16,718 nt of DNA from Acanthamoeba lenticulata (taxonomy: Eukaryota > Discosea > Longamoebia > Acanthamoebidae), in the NCBI GenBank assembly GCA_002179805.1, contig NAVB01002797.1, forward strand, positions 1-16,718, given 5' to 3'. The translations under genes and the position numbers were made by a program. Positions 9,601 through 16,718 of the stretch are shown here, one piece after another. Every line of letters begins with the position of its first letter. Position 1 is the first letter of the stretch. Under the pieces are notes generated by a model. That model was given only the letters and a program-made list of their open reading frames with translations. It ran no database searches and was not told where the DNA came from.

Positions 9601-9649
9601 CCAACGCGACGGCCATCAAGAGAAACAGCGGCGCTTGGTCGTTGTACAT
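6607..9649 (-). CDS. Stalked surface protein with duplicated module, Ser/Pro-rich linkers and C-terminal membrane anchor
   Basis: Three exons on the minus strand, 9649..9436, 9374..8292 and 8189..6607, give 959 residues in frame. Residues 1-25 form a signal peptide (MYNDQAPLFLLMAVALVFLA...ANA). Module 1 spans about 28-200 and module 2 about 389-561. Each starts with a Cys (C30, C391) and ends in SASGCDLKGIP (C196, C557), so a closing disulfide is plausible. The two are about 90% identical over their last 130 residues. A Ser/Pro/Thr-rich linker (about 202-388) separates them, and a second such stalk (about 563-900) precedes a hydrophobic anchor (MVMTIVVAIIHLILLLVQL, about 921-939) and a short basic tail. 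NxS/T sequons occur in the modules (NKT, NTS, NVS). The pattern AQRFEVTYAV...VSIKI...IYTDSNTKPGAPLPGG resembles bacterial beta-sandwich surface domains in layout, but I recognise no named family. I infer a type I glycoprotein displayed away from the membrane; adhesion or wall contact is only a guess. Confidence 0.85.
6720..7800 (-). repeat. Ser/Pro-encoding minisatellite, membrane-proximal stalk
   Basis: On the minus strand the sequence repeats short units that encode SPSPS, TPSPSVS, SSSPSPS and similar. On the plus strand the same DNA reads as GGCGATGG/GAAGGCGA-type repeats. It codes for the long extended stalk of the surface protein; the codons used are mixed, so the repeat is old or selected at protein level. 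Confidence 0.8.
7800..8189 (-). repeat. Direct repeat copy 2 (3' part of module 2)
   Basis: This segment matches 8988-9374 at roughly nine bases in ten by eye. It encodes the second module from the post-intron residues (ASFVPTADIYTDS) to GCDLKGIP. Its partner half, upstream of the intron, lies at 8292-8415. Confidence 0.85.
8277..8287 (+). repeat. G11 homopolymer next to splice donor
   Basis: Eleven Gs on the plus strand read as C11 directly after the donor GTAA of the surface-protein second intron (8291..8190). It is a likely slippage site and a sequencing-error risk, but it is intronic. Confidence 0.8.
8420..8985 (-). repeat. Ser/Pro-encoding minisatellite, linker between modules
   Basis: Short degenerate units encoding SPSPS, TPSPS and RSPTPS on the minus strand form the 187-residue spacer between the two modules. 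They resemble the repeats of the 6720-7800 stalk, as expected if module plus stalk were duplicated together. Confidence 0.8.
8988..9374 (-). repeat. Direct repeat copy 1 (3' part of module 1)
   Basis: Nearly the same sequence as 7800-8189 at the DNA level. It encodes the first module from the post-intron residues (TSFVPTAAIYTDS) to GCDLKGIP. Its upstream half is exon 1 of the same gene (9436-9560). Confidence 0.85.
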
Positions 9650-10080
9650 TGCTGTCTTGTTGGTATCTCTTTCTCTCTCTCTCTTTCTTCCTATGAACCA
9701 AAGGCTGAGTGAAGTGGCAGCGACAGGGCTTGTGTGCGTTCGAAGTTCAAATGAAAGAACGCCTGTGCCCTTAGCCAATGCACCCCAGTTAATGAAAAAC
9801 TGGCCAGTTGGAACACAGCAGGAGTTTTCCACCAATGAACGGTCGCCACGATCAACAGCAACAAGCCACAAGGCCGTATTAAATGCGACGCAAGAGCTGC
9901 AGGTCACATCACAAACTTTGGCGCCTTAGTTGGGAATTTGCTCCTCATCAAGATACAAGCATAGTGACTGGGGCGGCAACTTCCTCCTACGGAGGATACC
10001 ACGTTCACAAAGGGACAACTCGAAAAGTAGGACCTCTTGCTTTCCACTAACTAACATTCTCGTTTTTATGTACTCAAACG
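9650..10080. other. Intergenic: upstream of surface-protein gene, downstream of ankyrin gene
   Basis: No supported gene here. A plus-strand CT-rich tract at about 9668-9686 reads as GA repeats in the likely 5' leader of the surface-protein gene. I see no clear TATA box or polyadenylation signal. The plus-strand reading frame 9507-9929 overlaps the exon antisense and has no recognisable content. Confidence 0.6.
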
Positions 10081-10827
10081 TCAACAGGCTGATGGATGTG
10101 GTTCGTCTTCCTCTTCTTCGTCGTCGTCTTCGTCGTCTTCATCGTCGTTTGTTGTTAGACGCAACGACGCGGGGAACGGGCCATTGTTGGCACGTAGCCA
10201 CTGTAGCACATCCGGACGGCCGTGCTTGGCCGCATCAACGGCCCACACGCAGGTCCACTGGTCCCATGGGCAGCCGCTGGCGCGCAACCACTGGAGCACC
10301 TCCAAATGGCCGCCCAAGGCCGCGTTAGCGGGGGCCAGTTCACTCCACGGGCAGCCGTTGGCGTGTGCCCACTGGAGCACAGCCAGGTGACCTCCTTTGG
10401 CCGCGTAGTTGATGGTCCAGCTCGACCACGGGAAGCCGTTGGCGCGTGCCCACTGGAGCACGTTCAAGTGGCCCCCCTTCGCGGCAGCCTCGCACACTTC
10501 GGTGCTGCCTATCATACAGCCGTTGGCACGAGCCCACTTGAGCAAGGACAGCCAGCCCTTGCCCGCGACTTGGGCCGCATAAACGGCGCTGGCTGGGGCT
10601 GCGCGTTCAATGGCCTTGCGCGGCAGCAGCTTTATGTGTGGTTGCTCGAGAAGAAGGCGATGGAGCGCTTGACCCCATGAGCGGCAGACAGCACGACATG
10701 CCGGCAGGCTCAAGGGGTGCACGAACTGGAAGGTGAAGCTAACGAGCTCCACCATTAGGTCACCCATCGGTGATACATGTGCTTCCGTGCCTTGTTCTAC
10801 AGCCTCCATTCGAGCAGAAGAGGCCAT
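10081..10827 (-). CDS. F-box-like / ankyrin-type repeat protein
   Basis: A single-exon gene of 248 residues. ATG 10827 is the first ATG; an in-frame ATG at 10809 is an alternative. Residues about 20-58 (DLMVELVSFTFQFVHPLSL...CRAVCRSW) fit an F-box-like helix set, which in this family binds Skp1 of SCF ubiquitin ligases. Five repeats of about 27 residues follow (about 88-222) with the consensus GGHLxVLQWARANGCPW, the divergent ankyrin type common in Acanthamoeba and in large DNA viruses of amoebae. The C-terminus is a run of acidic residues (about 228-243). The likely role is a substrate adaptor for ubiquitination, with the repeats as the binding surface; this is inferred from family and not from any catalytic residue. 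It lies 114 bp downstream of the next minus-strand gene. Confidence 0.84.
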   Translation of the reverse strand: MASSARMEAVEQGTEAHVSPMGDLMVELVSFTFQFVHPLSLPACRAVCRSWGQALHRLLLEQPHIKLLPRKAIERAAPASAVYAAQVAGKGWLSLLKWARANGCMIGSTEVCEAAAKGGHLNVLQWARANGFPWSSWTINYAAKGGHLAVLQWAHANGCPWSELAPANAALGGHLEVLQWLRASGCPWDQWTCVWAVDAAKHGRPDVLQWLRANNGPFPASLRLTTNDDEDDEDDDEEEEDEPHPSAC

Positions 10828-10941
10828 GACAAGAGCAAAGGAGAAGTGAAGAGAAGAACAGTATTAAAGCAGAAATAACTGAAATATCCTTTTTTTGGTT
10901 CTCCATTTGGGACGCATGCGAGAATTATCGATGGCTGAAGG

Positions 10942-11463
10942 TCAGTAGGAAGAGGTGCGGCCCCAGCCACTTCCAGGCTCAAAGTCTTGGAGAGGTGGAC
11001 CGTGCTTGAACGTAACGCATAGCCCAACGCCGCGCCTGGCCAAAAAGGAAGCCTCCATGCGCTTTGTGTAGCCGTTGAAGCTGACGTCTACTTGTACCTG
11101 GTCGTCCTTGAGGAATCGTTTCGCATAGGCCAGCATGCAGGCCAACTGGCAGCTGTACTCGTACGACGACAAGACATCTCGCGGCATGAAGATGCCCGAG
11201 CAGGGCTTGTTCTCCTCGCGATAGAAGAAGTTGTCGTTCACAAGCTTGACGCAGTACCACCGAACGCCCATCAAGGTGCCTGGAATGGGCGGCACCTCCT
11301 GCGTGCTGACCGACGAACGGTAGACGATCTCGTTGTACGTGTAGAAGACAGGCAGCGAGCCCTGCAGGGGGGCCTCAGAGCTGACGAGGGCCAAGGCTGG
11401 CTCAGCGCTCCAGGCGGCGAAGATCTCTCCAACCTTGGTCAGGTCGTACTTCTCCATCGACAT
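10942..11463 (-). CDS. Unrecognised 173-aa protein
   Basis: An uninterrupted frame from ATG 11463 (or ATG 11457, residue 3) to a TGA at 10942. Codon use and base composition resemble the adjacent genes, and an A/G-rich leader precedes the start, so I take it as real. There is no signal peptide, no obvious membrane helix and no low-complexity tract. The sequence is rich in aromatic residues and reads like a compact globular protein: MEKYDLTKVGEIFAAW at the start, VFYTYNEIVYRSSV and MGVRWYCVKLVNDNFFYREE in the middle, LSSYEYSCQLACMLAYAKRF further on, and a Gly/Ser-rich end (EPGSGWGRTSSY). Four or more cysteines are present without a metal-binding spacing. I do not recognise the family and assign no function. 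Confidence 0.68.
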   Translation of the reverse strand: MSMEKYDLTKVGEIFAAWSAEPALALVSSEAPLQGSLPVFYTYNEIVYRSSVSTQEVPPIPGTLMGVRWYCVKLVNDNFFYREENKPCSGIFMPRDVLSSYEYSCQLACMLAYAKRFLKDDQVQVDVSFNGYTKRMEASFLARRGVGLCVTFKHGPPLQDFEPGSGWGRTSSY

Positions 11464-11794
11464 CCTGGGTTTGCTTCACGCGCACCTCTTCTTTCGAACC
11501 TCTTCTTCTCCTCTTCCTCCTGCAGAGACGCGCTGCTTCTGTACTCCAAAATCTTACTCTAGATGGCAAGTTTGGGGGCCCAAGTTCCGCTCTCGTTGAT
11601 TGGGCGACACCCATCCGGCCAAAACTCGGATTTTTTTCCGAAACTTTTTAAAAACAAAAATAAAATAAACACGTAAAAAAGGCAAATTGGCGAACATGTT
11701 TTTTCGTTGTTATGTACATGTTGTGTGGTTTGGTCCAGAGAAATATTGACAGAGTCGATGCGCACAACAAAAACACCCCTTGGCTCGATCGACC
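11464..11794. other. Intergenic: 3' of histidine kinase, 5' of 173-aa gene
   Basis: A 331-bp gap between two minus-strand genes. The part near 11464-11560 is pyrimidine-rich on the plus strand, hence an A/G-rich leader for the 173-aa gene. The middle (11630-11740) is AT-rich with A and T runs, consistent with a 3' end or promoter. I see no supported gene or RNA. Confidence 0.6.
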
Positions 11795-14700
11795 TCAGGA
11801 GGGTGGTGGCGAGGAGTGGTCGTGGTTGGCTACTGGTGGTGGCGCGGCCGCGGCGGTCGTGCAAGAAGTCGTTGCTCCGGCTGTGCTGTTGCTTGGTGGC
11901 GACGCGGCCTTCTTCTTCTTCTTCTTCGTCGTCGGCAGTTTCGTCTCCACCACGCCGCTGTGTCGCGGCGACGAGGACGGCGACGCTGGTGGTGACGACG
12001 AGGACGAGGACGGCAAGCCCGCGCCCGCCGCGGACGAGCCGACGGTGGGCGACGAGGGCGGCGTGAAGGGCGGGATGACGCGGTGGATGGCGGCGGTGAG
12101 GGACGAGAAGTTGACCGGCTTGGTGAGGTGGACCTCGAACCCGGCGGCGCGGCTGCGCTTGACGTCCTCCTCCATGCCGTAGCCCGAGAGGGCGATGCCC
12201 TTGAGCCGGTAGCGCTCGCGAAGGACCTTCATGAGCTGCAGGCCCGTGCCGTCGGGCAGGCCGATGTCGCTGATGACCAGGTCAAACTTGCCCTCCTCGC
12301 GCTCGGCCACGTCGACGGCGTCCTTGACCGTGGAGGCCACGAGGACCTGGTAGCCCAGCCGCTGCTGAAGGAGGCGCGACATGATGAGCAGCGTCGACTT
12401 GTTGTCCTCCACCAGCAGCACCTTGAGCGGCCGGATCGACGCCGCTGGCCGCAGCGGGCTCATCCCGGGCCCGCCCGCCCCGCCCAGCGACGCGCTCGCG
12501 AACGAGGCCGACGGCAGGATCGGCGTCGACCGCGACCGCACGCTGAACGCCGCGCCGTCCGGCGGCGGGCAATACTGCTGCGGCGCCATCAACGGCGCCA
12601 TGCCCCCCGCCGGACTGGTCCCGCACTGGGCCAGCGGCGTGCGTGGCGATATCCCGGTGGCAGCCTGCTGGCCGCCCGCCGGCACGCCGTTACGCGAGAC
12701 GGCAAACTGCTGCAGCCCGCCGTGCAGCGCCCCGGCTCGGCTCAACACCGGCGCGCCGGCGGGCAAGGGTGCCGACGATGAGGCCGCGGGGCCCGTGGCT
12801 GACGAGGGCGAGGATGGTGATGAGCTGGGACGCCGGGCCGGCAGGTCGCGGGCGGCCACAAGCGACGCGCTGGAGGCAGGCGCGTCGCCGCGTGCGCGCA
12901 TCTTGGCCAGGGCGCCGAGCGAGAACGAGGGCGACATGGCCGCCTTCCGGATCGAGGCCGACGGCGCCTGGTGGGCCAGCTTGGCCGCCCGCTCACCCGG
13001 TCTGGGCTTGGCGCTACCGCCGCCGGCGCCAGCGGCCACGCCGCCCGACGGCGAGACGTTGTTGGCGCCCGGCGGCAGGCCGGCCGCGGCGGCGACAGCA
13101 GCGGCCAGCTGCGGGCTCGGGATCGAGGCATGGACGGTGGGGAGGACGATGGTGAAGGTGGCGCCCTTGCCCTTGCCCTCGCTCTCGGCCGAGAGCGCGC
13201 CGCTGTGCATCTCGACGAGCGACCGCGAGATGGCGAGGCCCAGGCCGAGGCCGCCGAAGCGGATCGTGATGGAGGCGTCGCCCTGCTCAAAGGCGTGGAA
13301 CAGGTGCGGGATGATGTTGGCTTCGATGCCGATGCCCGTGTCCTGCACCTCGACCCGCAGCATGACCTTCTTCTTCGTCACCTTTCGTCGCGGGATCACG
13401 AAGCTGCCCTTGCCTCCGCCACCGGCGCCGCCGCTCGACTTGCGCTTGAATTCGGGTCCAGCGCCGTTGGCTTGTGCGGTGGCGACGGAGCCCGAATCGT
13501 TGAGGGCCTTGGCCACGTCGCCGGCGGTCTCGGCGTTGGCCTGTTGCTGCTGGTGGGGATCCTCCTCCACCTCCTCCTCGATCTCGTAGTTGCTCGTCCG
13601 GATGATGATTGAGCCGTTCTCTGGCGTGAACTTGATCGCATTCTGCACATTCCACCAGGCACATGAAGCATGTCAGAAATGTTTCACAAATCATTTGATA
13701 AAACTAATAAAATAATTATAACAATGCCTGCGATAATGAATAAAATCTACCTTGATGATGTTCCAGAAGACCTGCTGGAGGCGGGCCGGGTCGGCCACGA
13801 TGCGATCGCCGCTGGCGCGGGCGTCGACACCGATGTTGAGATGCTTGTTGGCGATGTCGTGCGCCACAATCTGAAGCGTGCGGCCGAGCAGCTCGTGCGC
13901 GCTCAGCTCCTGCGAGTGGAGCTGGAGCTTGCCGCGAGCGATCTTGGTCAGATCGAGCAGGTCATCAATGAGCTGCACCTCGAGCTCCACCGACTCGTGG
14001 ATCGTGCGGATGCTTTCCGTGATGGCCGGCGGCAGGTTCTCAGCTGTGCAATGTGCCGAAGAATGTGCAGAATGCGTTAACATTGCGCGGATGCCAGGGC
14101 AAACACACAAGAAGAGGCGTTGTACTGAGGAGAGCCTCGGAGAGGAGGAGAGCGGGCGTAAGCGGCGTGCGAAGCTCGTGGGACAAGGCCGCCAGGAAGT
14201 GGTCCTTGGCCTGGTTGGCGTTCTCGGCGTCCTGATACAGCCGGATGTTGTCAATGGCCAGTGCTGCTCGTCGGGCCAGCTCCTCGCAAGCGGCCTTGTC
14301 CTCCTCCTGTTTTACACGAAACGAAATGTTTGTCAAACATTTGGTTTTGTTTTCCGAAACCAAACAAAAAGAATAATACTAATAAAAAAGAGAATTCGTA
14401 CCAAGTAGGAGCGGCTCTCACCGCGGTTGTGATGGCGCGCAAAGAGCCATGTGCCAAAGACCTTGCCTCGCGCAGCCAGCGGGAAGGCCACGAAGGAGAC
14501 GCCATCAGAAGCGAGGTCGGATTCGACGCCAACTCGGTCTCCGTTGCACAGCTCAACCACCATGTGGTACTTCTTGGGGTCCACGCGCTGCTCCCACGGC
14601 AGCTTGACCATCTTCCACTTGTGGGCCGGGGCGGTCGGCGTCGCGATCCGCTCGAGCGTACCCCGCTCCTCCACAATGTCCAGCACGCACCAGTCGGCCA

Positions 14701-16718
14701 CCACCGACCCTGCGCAGCACAGCCGTCAGTCGACAAAAAGTAAACGAAAAAACAAACGTTTTTGAAATTGTTTGGAAACGTGTAAATAAGAGGCGTGATG
14801 TAGCGGTGGGTACCTGCGGCGATCTTGAGGGTGGAAGCGAGCAGCGAGGGCAGGTGGCAGTCGATGCTCGAGGAAAGCAATTGGCCAATCTGAGCAAAGT
14901 ACAAGAACATCAATAAATAGCGAGTTTAAATTGAAGAAAAAAAGAGAAACGCACCTTGGACAAGAGGGAGAGGCGCTCCTCGGACTTCTTGCGAGCGGTG
15001 ATGTCGAGTGTGAAGATGGAGGCGCCGCCCTCGACGGCCGGGTACATGCGATGCTCGTACCACCGGTCCTTGGCCGGATAGTAGAACTCGAAGCTCACGT
15101 CGATCTGTTGGCGGATGGCACGTTCCAGGTTGTTCCGTACCACCTTGTCCTCCGTGTCGGCCATGAAGTCCCACACATCGCGCCCCAGCATTTCTGTTGT
15201 TGTCGACGCCACAAGTCAGAGAGGCGCCACAACAAATCGAGCACAAAAAAAAAACAAACAAACAAAACAAAACAAAAACAAACAAAAAAAAACAAAAATA
15301 AATCCGCGACAACACACCTTCTTTGCGGGCCCCGGCAATGAGGGCCGCGTTGTCGTTGACGAACGCGTAGCGCAGGTCTCGGTCGAGCGACACGAAGGCG
15401 TCCTGGATGGACGAAATAATTCGCTCCAGCCGCTCCTTGGCCTCGTTCACCTGAACGGTCGGTGAATATCAAAAAGATGAAGAGAAAGAAGACAAAAATA
15501 ATAATAATAATAAATGAAGGAAGTACCTGGAAGCGCAGCTCCTGTTCGCGGCGGGCAGCCTCGGAGCGCATGCGGACCATGTCGAGGTGGGACCCGACGC
15601 GCGCGAGCAGCTCGCGGGCAGTGAAGGGTTTGATGAGGTAGTCGTCGGCGCCAGCCTCGAGCCCCTCCACGCGCGACTCCTCGCCTGCTCGTGCCGAGAG
15701 CAGGATGACGGGGATCATCCGCGTCTCGCTCATAGCCCTGAAGCGGTCGCGGTGTTGTGTGATGTGCGTGTTAGACGACGACGACGACGAAGTGGTCTAT
15801 GCAGCAGCCGTTGTCGGCAGGAGGCAGAAACTGAGAAATAAATGATTCGGCAACACATGAGAGCCCTCTGCTGGGGATCCCCAAGGCAGAGCCCCAACAA
15901 CAGTTGCTAACAGTACTAGTAGTACTATAAAGCCCGGGAGTGGGAGCGGATGAACCAACCATCAAACACTCCTCCGCGGAGGGTTGCTGGGGTGCATTGC
16001 AGTGCGATGAATGGAGGAGGGAAGCCAAAAAACACCAAACTAAAATAAACCAAACGATCGTAATTTGACGTTGCCAAGTAACCACCCGGGAAAGCCTCCG
16101 CCAATTGGCGCCGAATAAAAACAGCAAGGACCAGAAGAGACCAACAAGAAGATGAAGAGGGCAGCAAGAGAGACCAAAGGGAGGGGGGGAGGCTCGTACC
16201 TGAGTTCTTTGAGAAGTGTGAAACCGTCCATGAGGGGCATCATCACGTCCGTCAGCACCAGATCAACCGGCTGCTGCCGTGCCAACGTGAGCGCCTCCAT
16301 GCCTGGAAGATGGTGTGCGTGTAGAAGATACAGGCAATGTCAATGCCCCCAGGGAGACGCGCGTCAATAAAGCAACAAATGAGGGAAGCAGCAGAAGAAA
16401 AGTTGCTCTTCGCCCTCCATCTACTTCCTTGCATCATTGTCCTACATAAATTGAGGATTAATCTGACTCGAAACACACAACAAGGACCACCACCAAGGGG
16501 ACGGTCGGCCAGGACAACAAGCCTGAAGAAGAAACTGGGCGACAAGGCTGGAAGCGGAGAAAAATCGGCCAAAACCAAGGAAGGTAACGAACCGTTGGCG
16601 GCGGGGACGACGTCATAGCGTTCGGTGAGGAGCTTGCTCACGTACTCGCGCATGTCGTAGTTGTCGTCTGCCAGCAGGATGCGGAAACGTCGCTCCTGCT
16701 GAACCGTACACATGAGAG
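11795..16718 (-). CDS. Hybrid sensor histidine kinase, REC-PAS-GAF-HisKA-HATPase-REC (5' end uncertain or outside window)
   Basis: Ten exons: >16718..16593, 16302..16200, 15737..15527, 15450..15318, 15193..14955, 14889..14814, 14709..14402, 14306..14126, 14043..13751, 13642..11795. Counting from ATG 16713 gives 1170 residues. REC1 (about 10-130) has DD16/17, phospho-acceptor D59 (LVLTDVMMP), S89 and K111. PAS is at about 148-264. A GAF-like domain covers about 270-420, ending in [17 protein letters not shown]. The H-box is [13 protein letters not shown] with His440, the N-box is NIIKNAIKFTP around N556, and DTGIGI (656-661) and GGLGLGLA (685-692) are the G-boxes. REC2 has ED967/968, D1014 and K1063, and the tail holds a K6 run. 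All phosphorelay residues are present, so an active cytosolic kinase feeding His to Asp is expected. An acceptor-like TTCAG sits at 16699, so ATG 16713 may be intronic. In bacteria such a REC commonly follows an upstream kinase core, so the full protein may be longer. Confidence 0.93.
13427..13600 (-). other. Low-complexity insertion inside the kinase ATP-binding domain
   Basis: Between the N-box ([18 protein letters not shown]) and the first G-box strand ([14 protein letters not shown]) a bacterial HATPase domain usually has a short turn. Here about 70 residues of Glu-, Gln-, Ala- and Gly-rich sequence intervene ([15 protein letters not shown] ... [10 protein letters not shown]). The frame stays open and the flanking motifs are intact, so it reads as a coding insertion and not an unspliced intron. 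Confidence 0.75.
15243..15303 (+). repeat. A/C-rich simple repeat in kinase intron
   Basis: Runs of AAAC and AAAAC units fill the intron 15194..15317. On the coding (minus) strand this is a long T-rich tract with scattered Gs, some way upstream of the acceptor CAACAG. Confidence 0.85.
15738..16199 (-). other. Oversized 462-nt intron of the kinase gene, with palindromes
   Basis: The donor GTACGA and acceptor CTTCAG join ELR to [13 protein letters not shown] in phase, and the REC1 domain is continuous without any extra exon. The next longest intron in the gene is 290 nt; most are 65-125 nt. It contains a hairpin-forming 26-mer (15866-15891), a perfect 12-nt palindrome CCTCCGCGGAGG (15971-15982) and AGTACTAGTAGTACT near 15913. 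Confidence 0.75.
15866..15891. repeat. Inverted repeat / hairpin in kinase intron
   Basis: The inner 12 nt TGGGGATCCCCA (15872-15883) are a perfect palindrome. They are flanked by CTCTGC on the left and, after a 2-nt AG bulge, GCAGAG on the right, giving up to twelve pairs as a cruciform or hairpin. Confidence 0.8.
16406..16467 (+). repeat. Dispersed intronic repeat, copy B (kinase intron 1, antisense)
   Basis: A 62-nt segment in the 290-nt intron 16592..16303. Its core 16424-16467 matches 2526-2569 at 42 of 44 positions, the differences being C to T and G to A. Relative to the minus-strand kinase gene the repeat is antisense, whereas copy A is sense to its host. Confidence 0.9.

Noticed and set aside
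9507..9929. 140-residue plus-strand frame
   Set aside because: Overlaps the first exon of the surface protein antisense and otherwise covers its upstream region; composition is not coding-like.
12381..13589. 402-residue plus-strand open frame
   Set aside because: It lies entirely antisense to the kinase HATPase-linker exon, whose motifs are unmistakable. The long frame follows from high GC content.
15905..15935. Possible TATA box ACTATAAAG on the plus strand
   Set aside because: It lies inside a kinase intron with no plus-strand gene following, so it is mentioned only as part of the odd intron.
16406..16467. Dispersed repeat as a box C/D snoRNA
   Set aside because: The antisense strand has AATGATGC, close to a C box, but no D box at a suitable distance and no terminal stem in either copy.

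Overview
The window looks like nuclear DNA of a free-living amoeba, most probably Acanthamoeba or a close relative. This is inferred from gene style, not from a marker gene. Coding exons are GC-rich and are interrupted by short (about 60-150 nt), AT- or simple-sequence-rich GT-AG introns. One gene is a multi-domain hybrid histidine kinase of bacterial design that carries many introns. Another is an F-box/ankyrin-type protein built on 'VLQWARANGCPW' repeats, a style common in Acanthamoeba. There is no operon structure and no tRNA, rRNA, CRISPR or insertion sequence that I can see.

Layout, left to right. (1) 1-1202, minus strand: N-terminal half of a membrane-anchored cytochrome P450 with CYP51-like features; six exons are visible and the gene runs off the left edge. 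(2) 1203-1988: a divergent 786-bp upstream region with no supported gene. (3) 1989-6580, plus strand: nine-exon homologue of TMEM245 (AI-2E exporter family), enlarged by acidic low-complexity loops. (4) 6607-9649, minus strand, tail-to-tail with TMEM245 and only 26 bp away: a secreted or cell-surface protein with a signal peptide, two nearly identical modules, Ser/Pro-rich stalks and a C-terminal membrane anchor. (5) 10081-10827, minus: a short F-box-like/ankyrin-repeat protein with an acidic tail. (6) 10942-11463, minus: a 173-aa protein I do not recognise. (7) 11795-16718, minus: the C-terminal 1170 residues of a hybrid histidine kinase (REC-PAS-GAF-HisKA-HATPase-REC) in ten exons; its 5' end lies at or beyond the right edge.

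I rebuilt the exon structures by hand from GT-AG sites, reading-frame phase and domain continuity. Every internal junction given here keeps the frame. The genes do not form one obvious pathway. The kinase is a cytosolic phosphorelay sensor. TMEM245 and the stalked protein belong to membranes or the surface. The P450 is probably an ER sterol or lipid enzyme.

The most unusual signals are: a 62-64 bp dispersed repeat lying inside introns of two unrelated genes in opposite transcriptional orientations; the stalked protein's internal duplication, where the exons are nearly identical but the introns at the same position are unrelated; and an oversized kinase intron carrying several palindromes.
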